DNA of 64,000 nucleotides, from contig NZ_JACEOL010000038.1 in the NCBI RefSeq assembly GCF_013868055.1, positions 1 to 64,000 of the forward strand. The letters are read 5' to 3'. Shown here in pieces: positions 26,326-34,229 of the stretch. The position numbers and the translations under genes are program-made. The notes under the pieces are model-generated. The model did not search any database, was not told where the DNA came from, and saw nothing but the letters and a program-made list of their open reading frames with translations. This DNA is from Thermoactinomyces mirandus. Its GTDB lineage: Bacteria; Bacillota; Bacilli; Thermoactinomycetales; Thermoactinomycetaceae. The first letter of the stretch is position 1, and each line of letters begins with the position of its first letter.

Positions 26326-27639
26326 TTAAGCATTGATTTTTTCTTCTTTTAAAACAGTCTGCTTGCAGCATTTGAAATCACGAGTTGGGATCACATTTAC
26401 TTTTCCTTCATAAAATTTGAGAGCGGAAATGCCACCCAGAATCAATGTTGCCATAAAGACCCATCCTGACAGGGAAAGGTTACCGATTCCTGAGTAAAGC
26501 GCTCCGATGTTACAGCCGCCGGCAAGTCTTGCGCCAAATCCCATCAGGAATCCGCCCAGGGCATAATACATGGTGTCCTTGAAGCGGAAGTCAAAATCAA
26601 ATCTGAATCTTCCCGCCAGCAGGAGAGCAAGGGTTGAACCCAGGATAATTCCGATATTCCGGATCGAACCGTTATCATTCAAGACCCCTTTGTTTGCGGT
26701 ATCAACGATGTCATTAAATACCGGTGAAAAATCAAATCCCAGGTTGTGGAAAATGGCTACCCCCCACAGATTGAAGGCAGAGGTTACACCCCAGCTTTTT
26801 CCCGTTGTATTGATAATGAAAATGAACAGGACAGCCAGCAAAAGTCCGCCTGTAAGGAAACTCCATCGCTCAACAAAAAATTTGTGATAGGTCTGATAGC
26901 TGAACAGCTTGAAGCCTTGTTCCTCTTTTAGCGGCTTTTCATTTTCTTCATAGACTGTTTCCTGGTAGTAACCCATTCTCTTTCTGGATTCCTCATATCT
27001 TCTCGTTAACACATACAAACCGAGAAGCAGCAGCAACGACAGAAGAACCGTTCCTATATAACCAAACACATCCGGCAGATAGATCCGGGCACCGATTTGC
27101 CCCAGATCCGTTTCCAGAATCTGTTTTTGTACGGCATATCCGGGCATACTTCCCAACACAAAGAAGCAGAGTGTAATAAAAGCTCTGAAAAACCCTTCCC
27201 CCAGGTCGGTCAAGGTTCCGGAAGCACATCCGCCGCCAAGCATCATGCCGACGCCGAACAGAAACCCGCCAATGACGGTAGCATAGTTGAAAAATATGAC
27301 CGATGTGGTTCCCGGGATAATGGCATCCGTTGCGGCAGCCCTGAAGGCAGGCACTGCGCCATCGGCCGCCGCCCCCCAATGAATTCCGGCGGCAGCGACG
27401 ATCGATACGGCAAACATGATTAAAAGCGCTTTCGTCAGACCGCCTTCTCCGGTAAAATAGATTCGTTTGATTCCGCCGGCAAAACCGTATCGGGAACGTG
27501 TCAAAACGTAACCCAACAGAACACCGGTAATCAGGTACAGTGTCAGTGAGTCACTGGAATTGCTCAAATATTTCCCGAAAACAGCAATCAGTACAACTAA
27601 TATAAGTCCGATTATTGGTTGTGTTTTACCAATTTTCAT
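26326..27639 (-). CDS. YeeE/YedE-family (TsuA-like) sulfur-compound transporter
   Basis: A 437-aa polytopic protein with the duplicated YeeE fold. It has conserved Cys motifs GGGCASGT (C138) and AGGCNIGALYSG, as in TsuA, which imports thiosulfate by Cys relay; the linker between halves is charged and cytoplasmic. Two Fnr/ArcR-type palindromes lie upstream at 27720-27735 and 27806-27821. Downstream is a rhodanese-fused CoA-disulfide reductase. Thiosulfate is the leading candidate substrate, though the family also covers other sulfur or selenium species. Confidence 0.87.
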   Translation of the reverse strand: MKIGKTQPIIGLILVVLIAVFGKYLSNSSDSLTLYLITGVLLGYVLTRSRYGFAGGIKRIYFTGEGGLTKALLIMFAVSIVAAAGIHWGAAADGAVPAFRAAATDAIIPGTTSVIFFNYATVIGGFLFGVGMMLGGGCASGTLTDLGEGFFRAFITLCFFVLGSMPGYAVQKQILETDLGQIGARIYLPDVFGYIGTVLLSLLLLLGLYVLTRRYEESRKRMGYYQETVYEENEKPLKEEQGFKLFSYQTYHKFFVERWSFLTGGLLLAVLFIFIINTTGKSWGVTSAFNLWGVAIFHNLGFDFSPVFNDIVDTANKGVLNDNGSIRNIGIILGSTLALLLAGRFRFDFDFRFKDTMYYALGGFLMGFGARLAGGCNIGALYSGIGNLSLSGWVFMATLILGGISALKFYEGKVNVIPTRDFKCCKQTVLKEEKINA

Positions 27640-27690
27640 GGAAACCCGCCTCGCTCTCCATAAGATTTCATATGAATCATTTCACATAAC

Positions 27691-27696
27691 TTATAC
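27691..27696 (-). promoter_or_regulatory. possible -10 of the TsuA-like gene
   Basis: TATAAG on the minus strand would start transcription near 27684, placing the centre of the proximal Fnr-type box about 43 bp upstream. A competing TATACT at 27714-27719 abuts the box. Confidence 0.35.
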
Positions 27697-27719
27697 TCCT
27701 ATAGGTACGGCATAGTATA

Positions 27720-27735
27720 TGTGAAATTACTCACA
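27720..27735. promoter_or_regulatory. Crp/Fnr-type box (perfect)
   Basis: TGTGA-AATTAC-TCACA matches the TGTGA-N6-TCACA consensus of Bacillus Fnr and ArcR-type regulators exactly. It lies about 80 bp upstream of the TsuA-like gene. Confidence 0.7.
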
Positions 27736-27805
27736 TAATAAAAGTGACTAATCTTTCTACTTTTAGTGGTCACCCCCCTGATATATGAAACATTTTGCTT
27801 TATTA

Positions 27806-27821
27806 TGTGATAAGTATCACT
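27806..27821. promoter_or_regulatory. second Crp/Fnr-type box
   Basis: TGTGA-TAAGTA-TCACT, one base from a perfect palindrome, centred 86 bp upstream of the first box. Confidence 0.6.
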
Positions 27822-27973
27822 TAATCTGTTTTCACCTTTAACTTAACACGATCCAGTCAATATGCCAATACATCCGACATGCAACAACCTATTCCATAAT
27901 TCATGGAATATTCAATTTATACCAAACCTGAACATTTTATTTTTAAAAACAGGTTCCTTCATAATCAGTTGAA

Positions 27974-28010
27974 GGAAAACGCCAGTTTTTATCAGGGACT
28001 GGCGTTTTCC
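27974..28010. terminator. 13-bp perfect hairpin downstream of the lipase gene
   Basis: GGAAAACGCCAGT (27974-27986) pairs perfectly with ACTGGCGTTTTCC (27998-28010) around an 11-nt loop. Neither side has a T tract, so it is not a standard terminator. The rest of 27822-28092 is AT-rich, with a TATTCCAT/ATGGAATA palindrome at 27890-27910 and no gene. Confidence 0.5.
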
Positions 28011-28092
28011 GATGATTCATTTATCATTTATTTTTAGGATATTATTTTATTTATTTGTGAATGCGCCTTCCATAATTCAAAAATAAACAATC

Positions 28093-29745
28093 CTATTTGG
28101 TTGCCTTTTCCACATGAACGGAACGGATAATGGTACGGGCAAAAGGTTTTCCGTCTAACGTTTTGCCCTCGATTTCGATAGTGAGATTATAGGTTCCCGC
28201 TGTTTCCAATTTGAGCTCGGCATATAATTCGGGACGGTTTTTTCCTGCTTCGGTCAAGGGAATTGTTTCGAGATTAAGAGACTTTCTGTCTGTTTGGGCC
28301 TGAGGAGGAATCACTTTGACCGTTCCCCGGATTTGACCGGGATTCCATTGTTTCACATGATCCCATTCTACATGAAGCGGCAGTTTCAACTGATCCGTTA
28401 TGACAGGCAGGGAGACGGACAACTCTTCCGATCCGGGAAAAGTGGCAACCAGCAAATAGGCGTCACTTTGGGGACTGTTCATCTGCATGACCCAGTTTCC
28501 GCTTTCCCGGTCCTTAATCTGAAACAGTTGAATCGCCGCTCCTTTAAAAAAATATTTATCGGTAGTTTGGAAAAACTGGCTGCTCGTTTCCGAATACACC
28601 TTGCCTGAAGGAGAAATCAGCTTCACTTCGGTATGAGGCGATTTTGTCAGCACGGCAAACACCATGCTGTCAGAACTTCCATCTGCCGGAATTGTTACTG
28701 TTTTTGGCTGGTTTGCAACTAAAGGTCCGCCTCGCACAAAATGATTGGTAAGGGGTTCAACAACAACAGATGAAGACTGCCGGTTCCGTTCTTTTTCCGA
28801 ATCTGCAACCTGCATGGTCCTGAGCACCGGATCCATTTTGGCAAATGAAGCGGTTCCGGTACGAATCCCGTCATGGTCGACATCACTCGTAAACAAATGG
28901 TGCCCATACGGCAAACCGGTGCTCCAGACATTGACAAGGCCATCATTTTCACCGTGTGAGGACAGATAAACGCCTCCAAGCCACAAGGCGGAAAAGGTTG
29001 GCCCCCAGTTTGTTCCCGCCGCCGTATAGTACGTATTTTTGGGCGCATTTGGATGATTGTCCGTTACCTCACGGAATTTTGCCATTTCTCCGGTTTGCAG
29101 GGAATAAGTCGCATCCGATTTCTGGCCCAGCAATTCTGCCAGCCAGCCGGCCCACCAGCTGTAAGCCAGATCGGCTAGATGGGATCCATGGTGAGGCGAA
29201 CCCAGTGTCACTACTTTATGGACATAGGGAAAGGCACCATGATGGACCAATGCAGCCTGTGTATCCGGCCCCCCTTTGCTGTGGGCGACAATGTTCACCT
29301 TTTGCCTGAAATGGCTGTAAATCTCTTCCAGCATTCGGGCCAGCAACTTTCCGTTGTCCCAAGGGCTTGACGGATTGCCACCGGCATCATGCAACTGGAC
29401 AAAGGCGGTCCGGTAACCATGATTGTAGGCTGTTTCATACATATCGTTCATCCCGTGATAGAACGTTTCGTCCCACCAGCTTTGCGCCTGGCTGTTAAGT
29501 CCCTGGACAAAGACAATGGGAGGTTTGGTTAAATCAGCGTCAGGAGGGGTGGCACCCAAAAACCAGGTGCCCGGAGTTGTATCATTGGAAGGAGGCGGCA
29601 ACTGTTCAGCAATTACTTGCCCGTGGGCATTTCCCATCCGCACAGGCTGCGGAATATCTCCGTTTTGGCCAAAAACGAAACCGGCAGGCAGAACAAAACA
29701 GATCAGCAATGAACAGAGCACGAAGTACCAAAGCCGGCGTAACAC
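28093..29745 (-). CDS. secreted lipase/esterase-like alpha/beta hydrolase
   Basis: A 550-aa exported protein. The signal peptide (residues 1 to about 26) ends near VFGQ; the catalytic domain has PPIVFVQGLNS and a nucleophile elbow AHSKGG (S156), followed by LGSPHHGSHLADL, typical of bacterial triacylglycerol lipases. The C-terminal 200 residues are beta-rich, with two FN3/PPC-like modules, probably for substrate or surface binding. The start is GTG 29745, which has AAGGGGAGA upstream and gives a proper signal peptide; the longer frame to 29910 does not. Confidence 0.85.
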   Translation of the reverse strand: MLRRLWYFVLCSLLICFVLPAGFVFGQNGDIPQPVRMGNAHGQVIAEQLPPPSNDTTPGTWFLGATPPDADLTKPPIVFVQGLNSQAQSWWDETFYHGMNDMYETAYNHGYRTAFVQLHDAGGNPSSPWDNGKLLARMLEEIYSHFRQKVNIVAHSKGGPDTQAALVHHGAFPYVHKVVTLGSPHHGSHLADLAYSWWAGWLAELLGQKSDATYSLQTGEMAKFREVTDNHPNAPKNTYYTAAGTNWGPTFSALWLGGVYLSSHGENDGLVNVWSTGLPYGHHLFTSDVDHDGIRTGTASFAKMDPVLRTMQVADSEKERNRQSSSVVVEPLTNHFVRGGPLVANQPKTVTIPADGSSDSMVFAVLTKSPHTEVKLISPSGKVYSETSSQFFQTTDKYFFKGAAIQLFQIKDRESGNWVMQMNSPQSDAYLLVATFPGSEELSVSLPVITDQLKLPLHVEWDHVKQWNPGQIRGTVKVIPPQAQTDRKSLNLETIPLTEAGKNRPELYAELKLETAGTYNLTIEIEGKTLDGKPFARTIIRSVHVEKATK

Positions 29746-29916
29746 ACAGATCTCCCCTTTTTTTGTAAATATACGTAACATTCTGATAAAAATGCAGCTA
29801 ATTTGTTTTTGTGATGATTCATTGTAAATTTCTACATCAAATAAACCAAACCCTTCTGTCAGGCTGTGGAAAAAGACAACAAATACGGGATGACAAATTC
29901 CTAAAATCACCTTCAG

Positions 29917-29951
29917 TAAAAAAAGCTTGCCAGACCCCCTCTGACAAGCTT
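29917..29951 (-). terminator. terminator of the pseudouridine synthase gene
   Basis: AAGCTTGYCAGA-type arms form a 12-bp stem (one G-U) around CCCCC, followed on the minus strand by seven Ts. It starts at the stop codon. Confidence 0.9.
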
Positions 29952-30862
29952 CACTCCCATGGTTTCAGTTTTTCCAGCAACTGCCTGATATCGGGCGGCA
30001 GAGGCGATTTCCATTCTCTCCATTCACGAAAGCGCGGGTGAAACAGGCGAAGATGGGCTGCATGCAATGCTTGCCGCCCAATCAACTGCTGGTCGTCTTC
30101 GCTGCCATATAACGTATCACCAATAATGGGATGACCAATGGAAGAGAGATGAACACGAATCTGATGGGTACGCCCTGTTTCCAGGTGCAAGCGCAGCAAG
30201 GTTGCATCGGCAAACCGCCAGATCACTGCAAAATGTGTCCTGGCCGGATATCCTTCTTCTGATGTTAAAGAGCGAATCCCGGCTTGGTCCGGCGGCAGAA
30301 TTGCGCGGTCGATGGTGCCTTTTTCTTCCGGAACCTGTCCGTGTACTACCGCATAATACATCCGCTCATAGCGCTTCTTTGCCATCTGGTCTGCCAGAAA
30401 AGCATGGGCATATGCGTGTTTTGCCACAACCATCAGTCCGGAAGTATCCCGGTCCAGCCTGGTAACGGGACGGACCTTTCTTTTTTCTCCTCTTTTTTTC
30501 CAGTAGTGAATCAGGCCATTGGCCAATGTCCCTTCCGGATAACCGCGTGTGGGATGTACAACCAGACCCGGAGGTTTATCAATCACGATCAGATCATCAT
30601 CCTCTTCGACAATGTCAAAGGGAACCGGCTGGGGACGAATCTGTTCTGACTCCTCTTCCATGAAGGAAATCTCAATCTCGTCCCCCTCTTTTACCCGGCT
30701 TGTAAAATACACCACTTCCCCGTTTACGGTAACCAGCCGGTTCAGTTTTAACTGGCTCATCATCCGTTTGGAAAATCGGTACTTATTCCTCAGCACTTGT
30801 TTCAGCATTTTTCCATCATCTTCGCGGGAAACTTTATGAGTAAACTGGATATTTTTATTCAT
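29951..30862 (-). CDS. RluA/RluD-family pseudouridine synthase
   Basis: A 303-aa enzyme that isomerises uridine to pseudouridine in rRNA or tRNA. An N-terminal S4-like RNA-binding region (KMLKQVLRNKYRFSKRMM) precedes the catalytic domain, with RLDRDTSGLMVVAK holding the active Asp, then GRTHQIRVHLSSIGHPIIGD. ATG 30862 has GAGGTG just upstream; a longer in-frame start at 30964 lacks one. Target position is not predictable from the sequence. Confidence 0.92.
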   Translation of the reverse strand: MNKNIQFTHKVSREDDGKMLKQVLRNKYRFSKRMMSQLKLNRLVTVNGEVVYFTSRVKEGDEIEISFMEEESEQIRPQPVPFDIVEEDDDLIVIDKPPGLVVHPTRGYPEGTLANGLIHYWKKRGEKRKVRPVTRLDRDTSGLMVVAKHAYAHAFLADQMAKKRYERMYYAVVHGQVPEEKGTIDRAILPPDQAGIRSLTSEEGYPARTHFAVIWRFADATLLRLHLETGRTHQIRVHLSSIGHPIIGDTLYGSEDDQQLIGRQALHAAHLRLFHPRFREWREWKSPLPPDIRQLLEKLKPWE

Positions 30863-30986
30863 TGAACACCTCAAACATGTCAAGATCCTTGCAAACATTC
30901 CTAGTATATCACCTGAAAGCTCACGGGGAAACAAGCAAACGGGCTTTTTCATTGCCTGAGTCAACTTTTCCCGGAAAGAGCTTTTG

Positions 30987-31016
30987 TAGACAATCCTTTC
31001 ACCGGTTCGGTATAAT
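30987..31016 (+). promoter_or_regulatory. promoter of the thi operon
   Basis: TAGACA (30987-30992) and TATAAT (31011-31016), spaced 18 bp, directly precede the TPP riboswitch. Confidence 0.75.
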
Positions 31017-31037
31017 GTAGCCAGTCAAACCTATATG

Positions 31038-31136
31038 TGCCAGGGGGAGCCGGATAACGGCCGGCTGAGAAAGTGTACCGATACACTGACCCTCATCACC
31101 TGATCCGGGTCATGCCGGCGTAGGGATCTGTTTGAA
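31038..31136 (+). ncRNA. TPP riboswitch (THI element)
   Basis: The conserved core is visible: CAGGGGGAGCC, GGCTGAGA, ACCCTCATCACCTGATCC, GGGTCATGCCGGCGTAGGGA. A terminator follows, so thiamine pyrophosphate binding should stop transcription of the thiY operon. Confidence 0.96.
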
Positions 31137-31169
31137 AGCTTTCTGTTCCGGCTTTCATCCGTTTATTGA

Positions 31170-31197
31170 AACATCCCTGATCAGGGGTGTTTTTTTG
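31170..31197 (+). terminator. TPP riboswitch terminator
   Basis: AACATCCCTGA and TCAGGGGTGTT form an 11-bp stem with one G-U pair and almost no loop, followed by TTTTTTT. Confidence 0.88.
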
Positions 31198-31210
31198 TTG
31201 TGCCTTTCAC

Positions 31211-31310
31211 CAGACGTGAACGGGCTTGGTGCTTTAAACCGTCTGAGGGAATGATTTTCAGAACTGAGTAACTTCGGAACCGCTACAAAGGGGGACCGAA
31301 GTCCTGAGAA
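31211..31310 (+). ncRNA. additional structured leader before thiY
   Basis: Three helices follow the terminator: CAGACG/CGTCTG (31211-31216 with 31240-31245), TTTTCAG/CTGAGAA (31255-31261 with 31304-31310) and, nested inside, ACTTCGG/CCGAAGT (31271-31277 with 31296-31302). Function unknown. Confidence 0.45.
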
Positions 31311-31382
31311 TTGCTTCCGTTATATAAATTTCTACAGAACGGATGACGTTTTCTGTCAGTTTTCCAGAAAGGAGTACAAAAA

Positions 31383-32381
31383 ATGAAACAACCAATATGG
31401 CTTATTGCCGTTCTCGTAATTTTTTCCATTACTTTTACTGCATGTGCAAATCATGAAGGTTCCAACCCGTCCCAGCCGGAAAAAATCAGAGTCGTACTGG
31501 ACTGGACCCCGAATACAAACCATACCGGGCTTTATGTAGCACAGGCAAAAAATTATTTTAAAAAACAGGGATTAGAGGTACAAATTATCCAACCGGGGGA
31601 AAGCGGCGCTGAACCGATGGTGGCATCCGGACAGGCCGATTTCGGGATCAGCTTTCAGGAAAATGTGACCCACGCCCGTGTTCAAGGAGTTCCTATCGTT
31701 TCGATTGCCACAGTGCTGCAGCACAATACTTCCGGTTTTGCCTCTTTGGACAGTAAAGACATCAAACGCCCCAGAGATTTTGAAAACAAGACCTATGGCG
31801 GGTTCGGCTCACCCGTCGAAAAGCAGGTGATTACATCCCTCATGAAGGAAGACCAGGCCGATGTCGACAAAGTTGAAATGATCAACACCGGCAATGTCGA
31901 TTTTTTCTCTGCCACCAAAAAGGAGATCGACTTTATGTGGATCTATTACGGCTGGACCGGGATTGAAGCAGAGCTAAGGGGGGAGAAAATCAACATGATT
32001 TATCTCAGGGATTATGATAAAGCACTTGATTATTACACCCCGGTTATCATCACCAGCGAAAAACAGATCAAACAGAACAAAGAAATGGTTCACGCCTTTA
32101 TGAAGGCCGTCAGCCAAGGCTACCAATTTGCGATCGACCACCCTGATCAGGCGGCGGATATTCTGCTTCAGGCTGTACCGGATCTCGATCCCAGACTGGC
32201 CAAAAAAAGCCAGGCGTGGATGAGCCCTCGCTATCAGGCTGATGCCCGGGTTTGGGGATGGCAAAAAGAAGAAGTGTGGTCCAACTATGCGAAATGGCTG
32301 GAAAAGCACGGGCTTCTAGAGGGAAAATTCACTCCGGAAGAAGCCTTTACCAATCAATTTTTACCGGAAGGAGAGAAATAA
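31383..32381 (+). CDS. thiY: thiamine-precursor (HMP) binding lipoprotein ThiY-like
   Basis: A 332-aa NMT1/THI5-like solute-binding lipoprotein. The lipobox is FTAC (C21); the mature part begins RVVLDWTPNTNHTGLYVAQ, typical of pyrimidine-precursor binders, and contains GGFGSPVEKQ. It delivers formylaminopyrimidine or HMP to the ThiXZ transporter for thiamine salvage. AGAAAGGAG precedes the ATG. It is the first gene of a TPP-riboswitch operon, which fixes its role. Confidence 0.93.
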   Translation: MKQPIWLIAVLVIFSITFTACANHEGSNPSQPEKIRVVLDWTPNTNHTGLYVAQAKNYFKKQGLEVQIIQPGESGAEPMVASGQADFGISFQENVTHARVQGVPIVSIATVLQHNTSGFASLDSKDIKRPRDFENKTYGGFGSPVEKQVITSLMKEDQADVDKVEMINTGNVDFFSATKKEIDFMWIYYGWTGIEAELRGEKINMIYLRDYDKALDYYTPVIITSEKQIKQNKEMVHAFMKAVSQGYQFAIDHPDQAADILLQAVPDLDPRLAKKSQAWMSPRYQADARVWGWQKEEVWSNYAKWLEKHGLLEGKFTPEEAFTNQFLPEGEK

Positions 32382-32382
32382 A

Positions 32383-32682
32383 TTGGCACATACACTCGTC
32401 AGTATCCAGATTATTCCCCGCACACCGGATGGAAAAGATATCATCCCTTATGTCGACCGGGCTATTGAAATCATCGATCAGGCAGGCGTTCCCTACCGGG
32501 TCGGGCCGCTTGAAACGACCATGGAAGGGGAATTGCCCGAACTGTTAAGGATCATCGAACAAATGAATGCGGAAATGGTCAAAATGGAAGCAGCCAGCAT
32601 TTTATCCCAGGTGAAAATATTGCACCAGCCTGATGGAATCTCCATAAGCGAGCTGACACAAAAATATGATCAACGTTCTTAA
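32383..32682 (+). CDS. thiamine-binding DUF77/YkoF-like protein
   Basis: A 99-aa protein of the MTH1187/YkoF ferredoxin-like fold; members bind thiamine or its pyrimidine part in the cytoplasm. The conserved segments LVSIQIIPRTPDGKDI and YRVGPLETTMEGEL are present. The start is TTG 32383, 2 nt after the thiY stop, with GGAAGGAGAG upstream. Its position inside the TPP-controlled operon, between binding protein and permease, suggests it carries or senses the imported precursor. Confidence 0.85.
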   Translation: MAHTLVSIQIIPRTPDGKDIIPYVDRAIEIIDQAGVPYRVGPLETTMEGELPELLRIIEQMNAEMVKMEAASILSQVKILHQPDGISISELTQKYDQRS

Positions 32683-33463
32683 ACGCGGGCTGCCTTTTGG
32701 GTTTGTACTCTTTCTTGTCCTGATGTGGGAGTTTTTTGTCCGATTTACGGAAATCGATCCCTGGATGCTCCCCGCTCCGTCCCAAATCGGGAAAGAAACA
32801 ATCATCCTGGCAATACAGTTGCCGGCACCTTTGTGGGCGACAACGAAAATCGCGCTCAGCGGCCTGGGGGCAGGAACAGCGATTGGCGTGCTGACGGCTG
32901 TCATTCTTCATCTGTTTTCTCTCCTGCGCCGTATGGTTTATCCGCTGATCATCCTGTCACAAAACATTCCCATGATCGCACTGGCTCCACTCCTCGTCAT
33001 GTGGTTCGGGTTTGGTGCGTTTCCCAAAATTCTGGTTGTAACCCTGATCTGTTTTTTTCCCGTTACCGTATCGCTTTTGGGAGGTTTTGAACAGACAGAC
33101 CGGATATTGCTTACCTATTTAAAAATGGCCGGCGCTTCCCGCTTGCAGATTTTTTTCAGATGTGAGTGGCCTTCCGCTCTCCCATCCTTTTTCTCCGGCC
33201 TCAAATTATCGGCAACTTACAGTATTATGGGCGCAGTGATTGCCGAATGGCTTGGTGCGGAAAAAGGAATCGGGGTGATGATGCAATTGGCTTCATCCAC
33301 TTTCAAAACCGATCGGGTATTTGTCGCCATTTTGTTCATCGCCGCGTTAAGCCTGGCCTTTTTTGCAGCCATTACTCTCTCGGAACGGCTTGTTTTACGT
33401 TCATACTGGAAAAGGGGGCGAAAGAATGAAACTGGAAGTGAAAAACGTATGTTTCGCTTATGA
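32666..33463 (+). CDS. thiX: thiamine-precursor ABC transporter permease
   Basis: A 265-aa SsuC/TauC-type permease with six membrane helices and the EAA-like loop AGASRLQIFFRCEWPSALPS. It forms the channel for the ThiY ligand. It overlaps the DUF77 gene by 17 nt and thiZ by 38 nt, a tightly packed operon with likely translational coupling. Confidence 0.92.
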   Translation: MINVLKRGLPFGFVLFLVLMWEFFVRFTEIDPWMLPAPSQIGKETIILAIQLPAPLWATTKIALSGLGAGTAIGVLTAVILHLFSLLRRMVYPLIILSQNIPMIALAPLLVMWFGFGAFPKILVVTLICFFPVTVSLLGGFEQTDRILLTYLKMAGASRLQIFFRCEWPSALPSFFSGLKLSATYSIMGAVIAEWLGAEKGIGVMMQLASSTFKTDRVFVAILFIAALSLAFFAAITLSERLVLRSYWKRGRKNETGSEKRMFRL

Positions 33464-34175
33464 TTCACTGCCCATCATAAAAGATCTTTCTATATCCATC
33501 AGCCAGGGAGAGTTTGTTTCCTTGATCGGCCCTTCAGGAAGCGGAAAAAGCACCTTGTTTTATCTGATTGGGGGATTGATGAAACCAGCGCAGGGGGATA
33601 TTGCGTGGAAAGGGCAATCAATTGTCGGCCAACGGGGAAATTTTGCCTACATGCCCCAGCAGCCTTCCCTTTTCCCCTGGCGTACGGTCACTGAAAATAT
33701 CTCCTTGCCCGGGGAATTGCAACACAGAAAGATAGCGGCAGAACAAGTGCAAATTTACTTGAAGAAAGCCGGGTTGACAGATGCAGGCAATCGGTATCCC
33801 CATGAATTGAGCGGTGGCATGCAACAACGTGTCGCTTTTTTGCGCACCCTGGCCAGCGGACAGGACTGGCTGCTTCTGGATGAACCGTTTGGCGCTCTGG
33901 ATGCCCTGACACGGACACACATGCAAAAATGGCTTCACACGCTGCTCAAACAGGAACAGCGGACGATCCTGTTTATTACACACAGCATCGAAGAAGCGTT
34001 ATTGCTTTCCGACCGCATCTATGTGTTAACGGATCGTCCCATGCAAGTATATAAAGAGATTACGGTTCCTTTTTCCCAAACCAGCCGTTTTTCCCTGCGC
34101 GGGTCAAAAAAGTGGGAAACATTGCGGAAGCAGCTGGAAGATTGGCTTTTGCCTGATACAGCTTTCATGAATTAA
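33426..34175 (+). CDS. thiZ: thiamine-precursor ABC transporter ATP-binding protein
   Basis: A 249-aa ATPase with Walker A GPSGSGKST, signature LSGGMQQR, Walker B LLLDEPFGALD and H-loop ITHSIEEA. ATG 33426 is preceded by AAAGGGGGCG and lies within the thiX 3' end; longer in-frame starts would overlap thiX further without a ribosome binding site. It energises ThiX. Last gene of the TPP operon, with a terminator after it. Confidence 0.92.
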   Translation: MKLEVKNVCFAYDSLPIIKDLSISISQGEFVSLIGPSGSGKSTLFYLIGGLMKPAQGDIAWKGQSIVGQRGNFAYMPQQPSLFPWRTVTENISLPGELQHRKIAAEQVQIYLKKAGLTDAGNRYPHELSGGMQQRVAFLRTLASGQDWLLLDEPFGALDALTRTHMQKWLHTLLKQEQRTILFITHSIEEALLLSDRIYVLTDRPMQVYKEITVPFSQTSRFSLRGSKKWETLRKQLEDWLLPDTAFMN

Positions 34176-34191
34176 CCCAACAACGGCTTTG

Positions 34192-34229
34192 CGGGCAAGG
34201 GAAACGCCTTTTCTTTGCCCGCTTTTTTC
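34192..34229 (+). terminator. thi operon terminator
   Basis: GCGGGCAA (34192-34199) pairs with TTGCCCGC (34216-34223), followed by six Ts. It runs up to the stop of the convergent transglutaminase-like gene. Confidence 0.85.
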
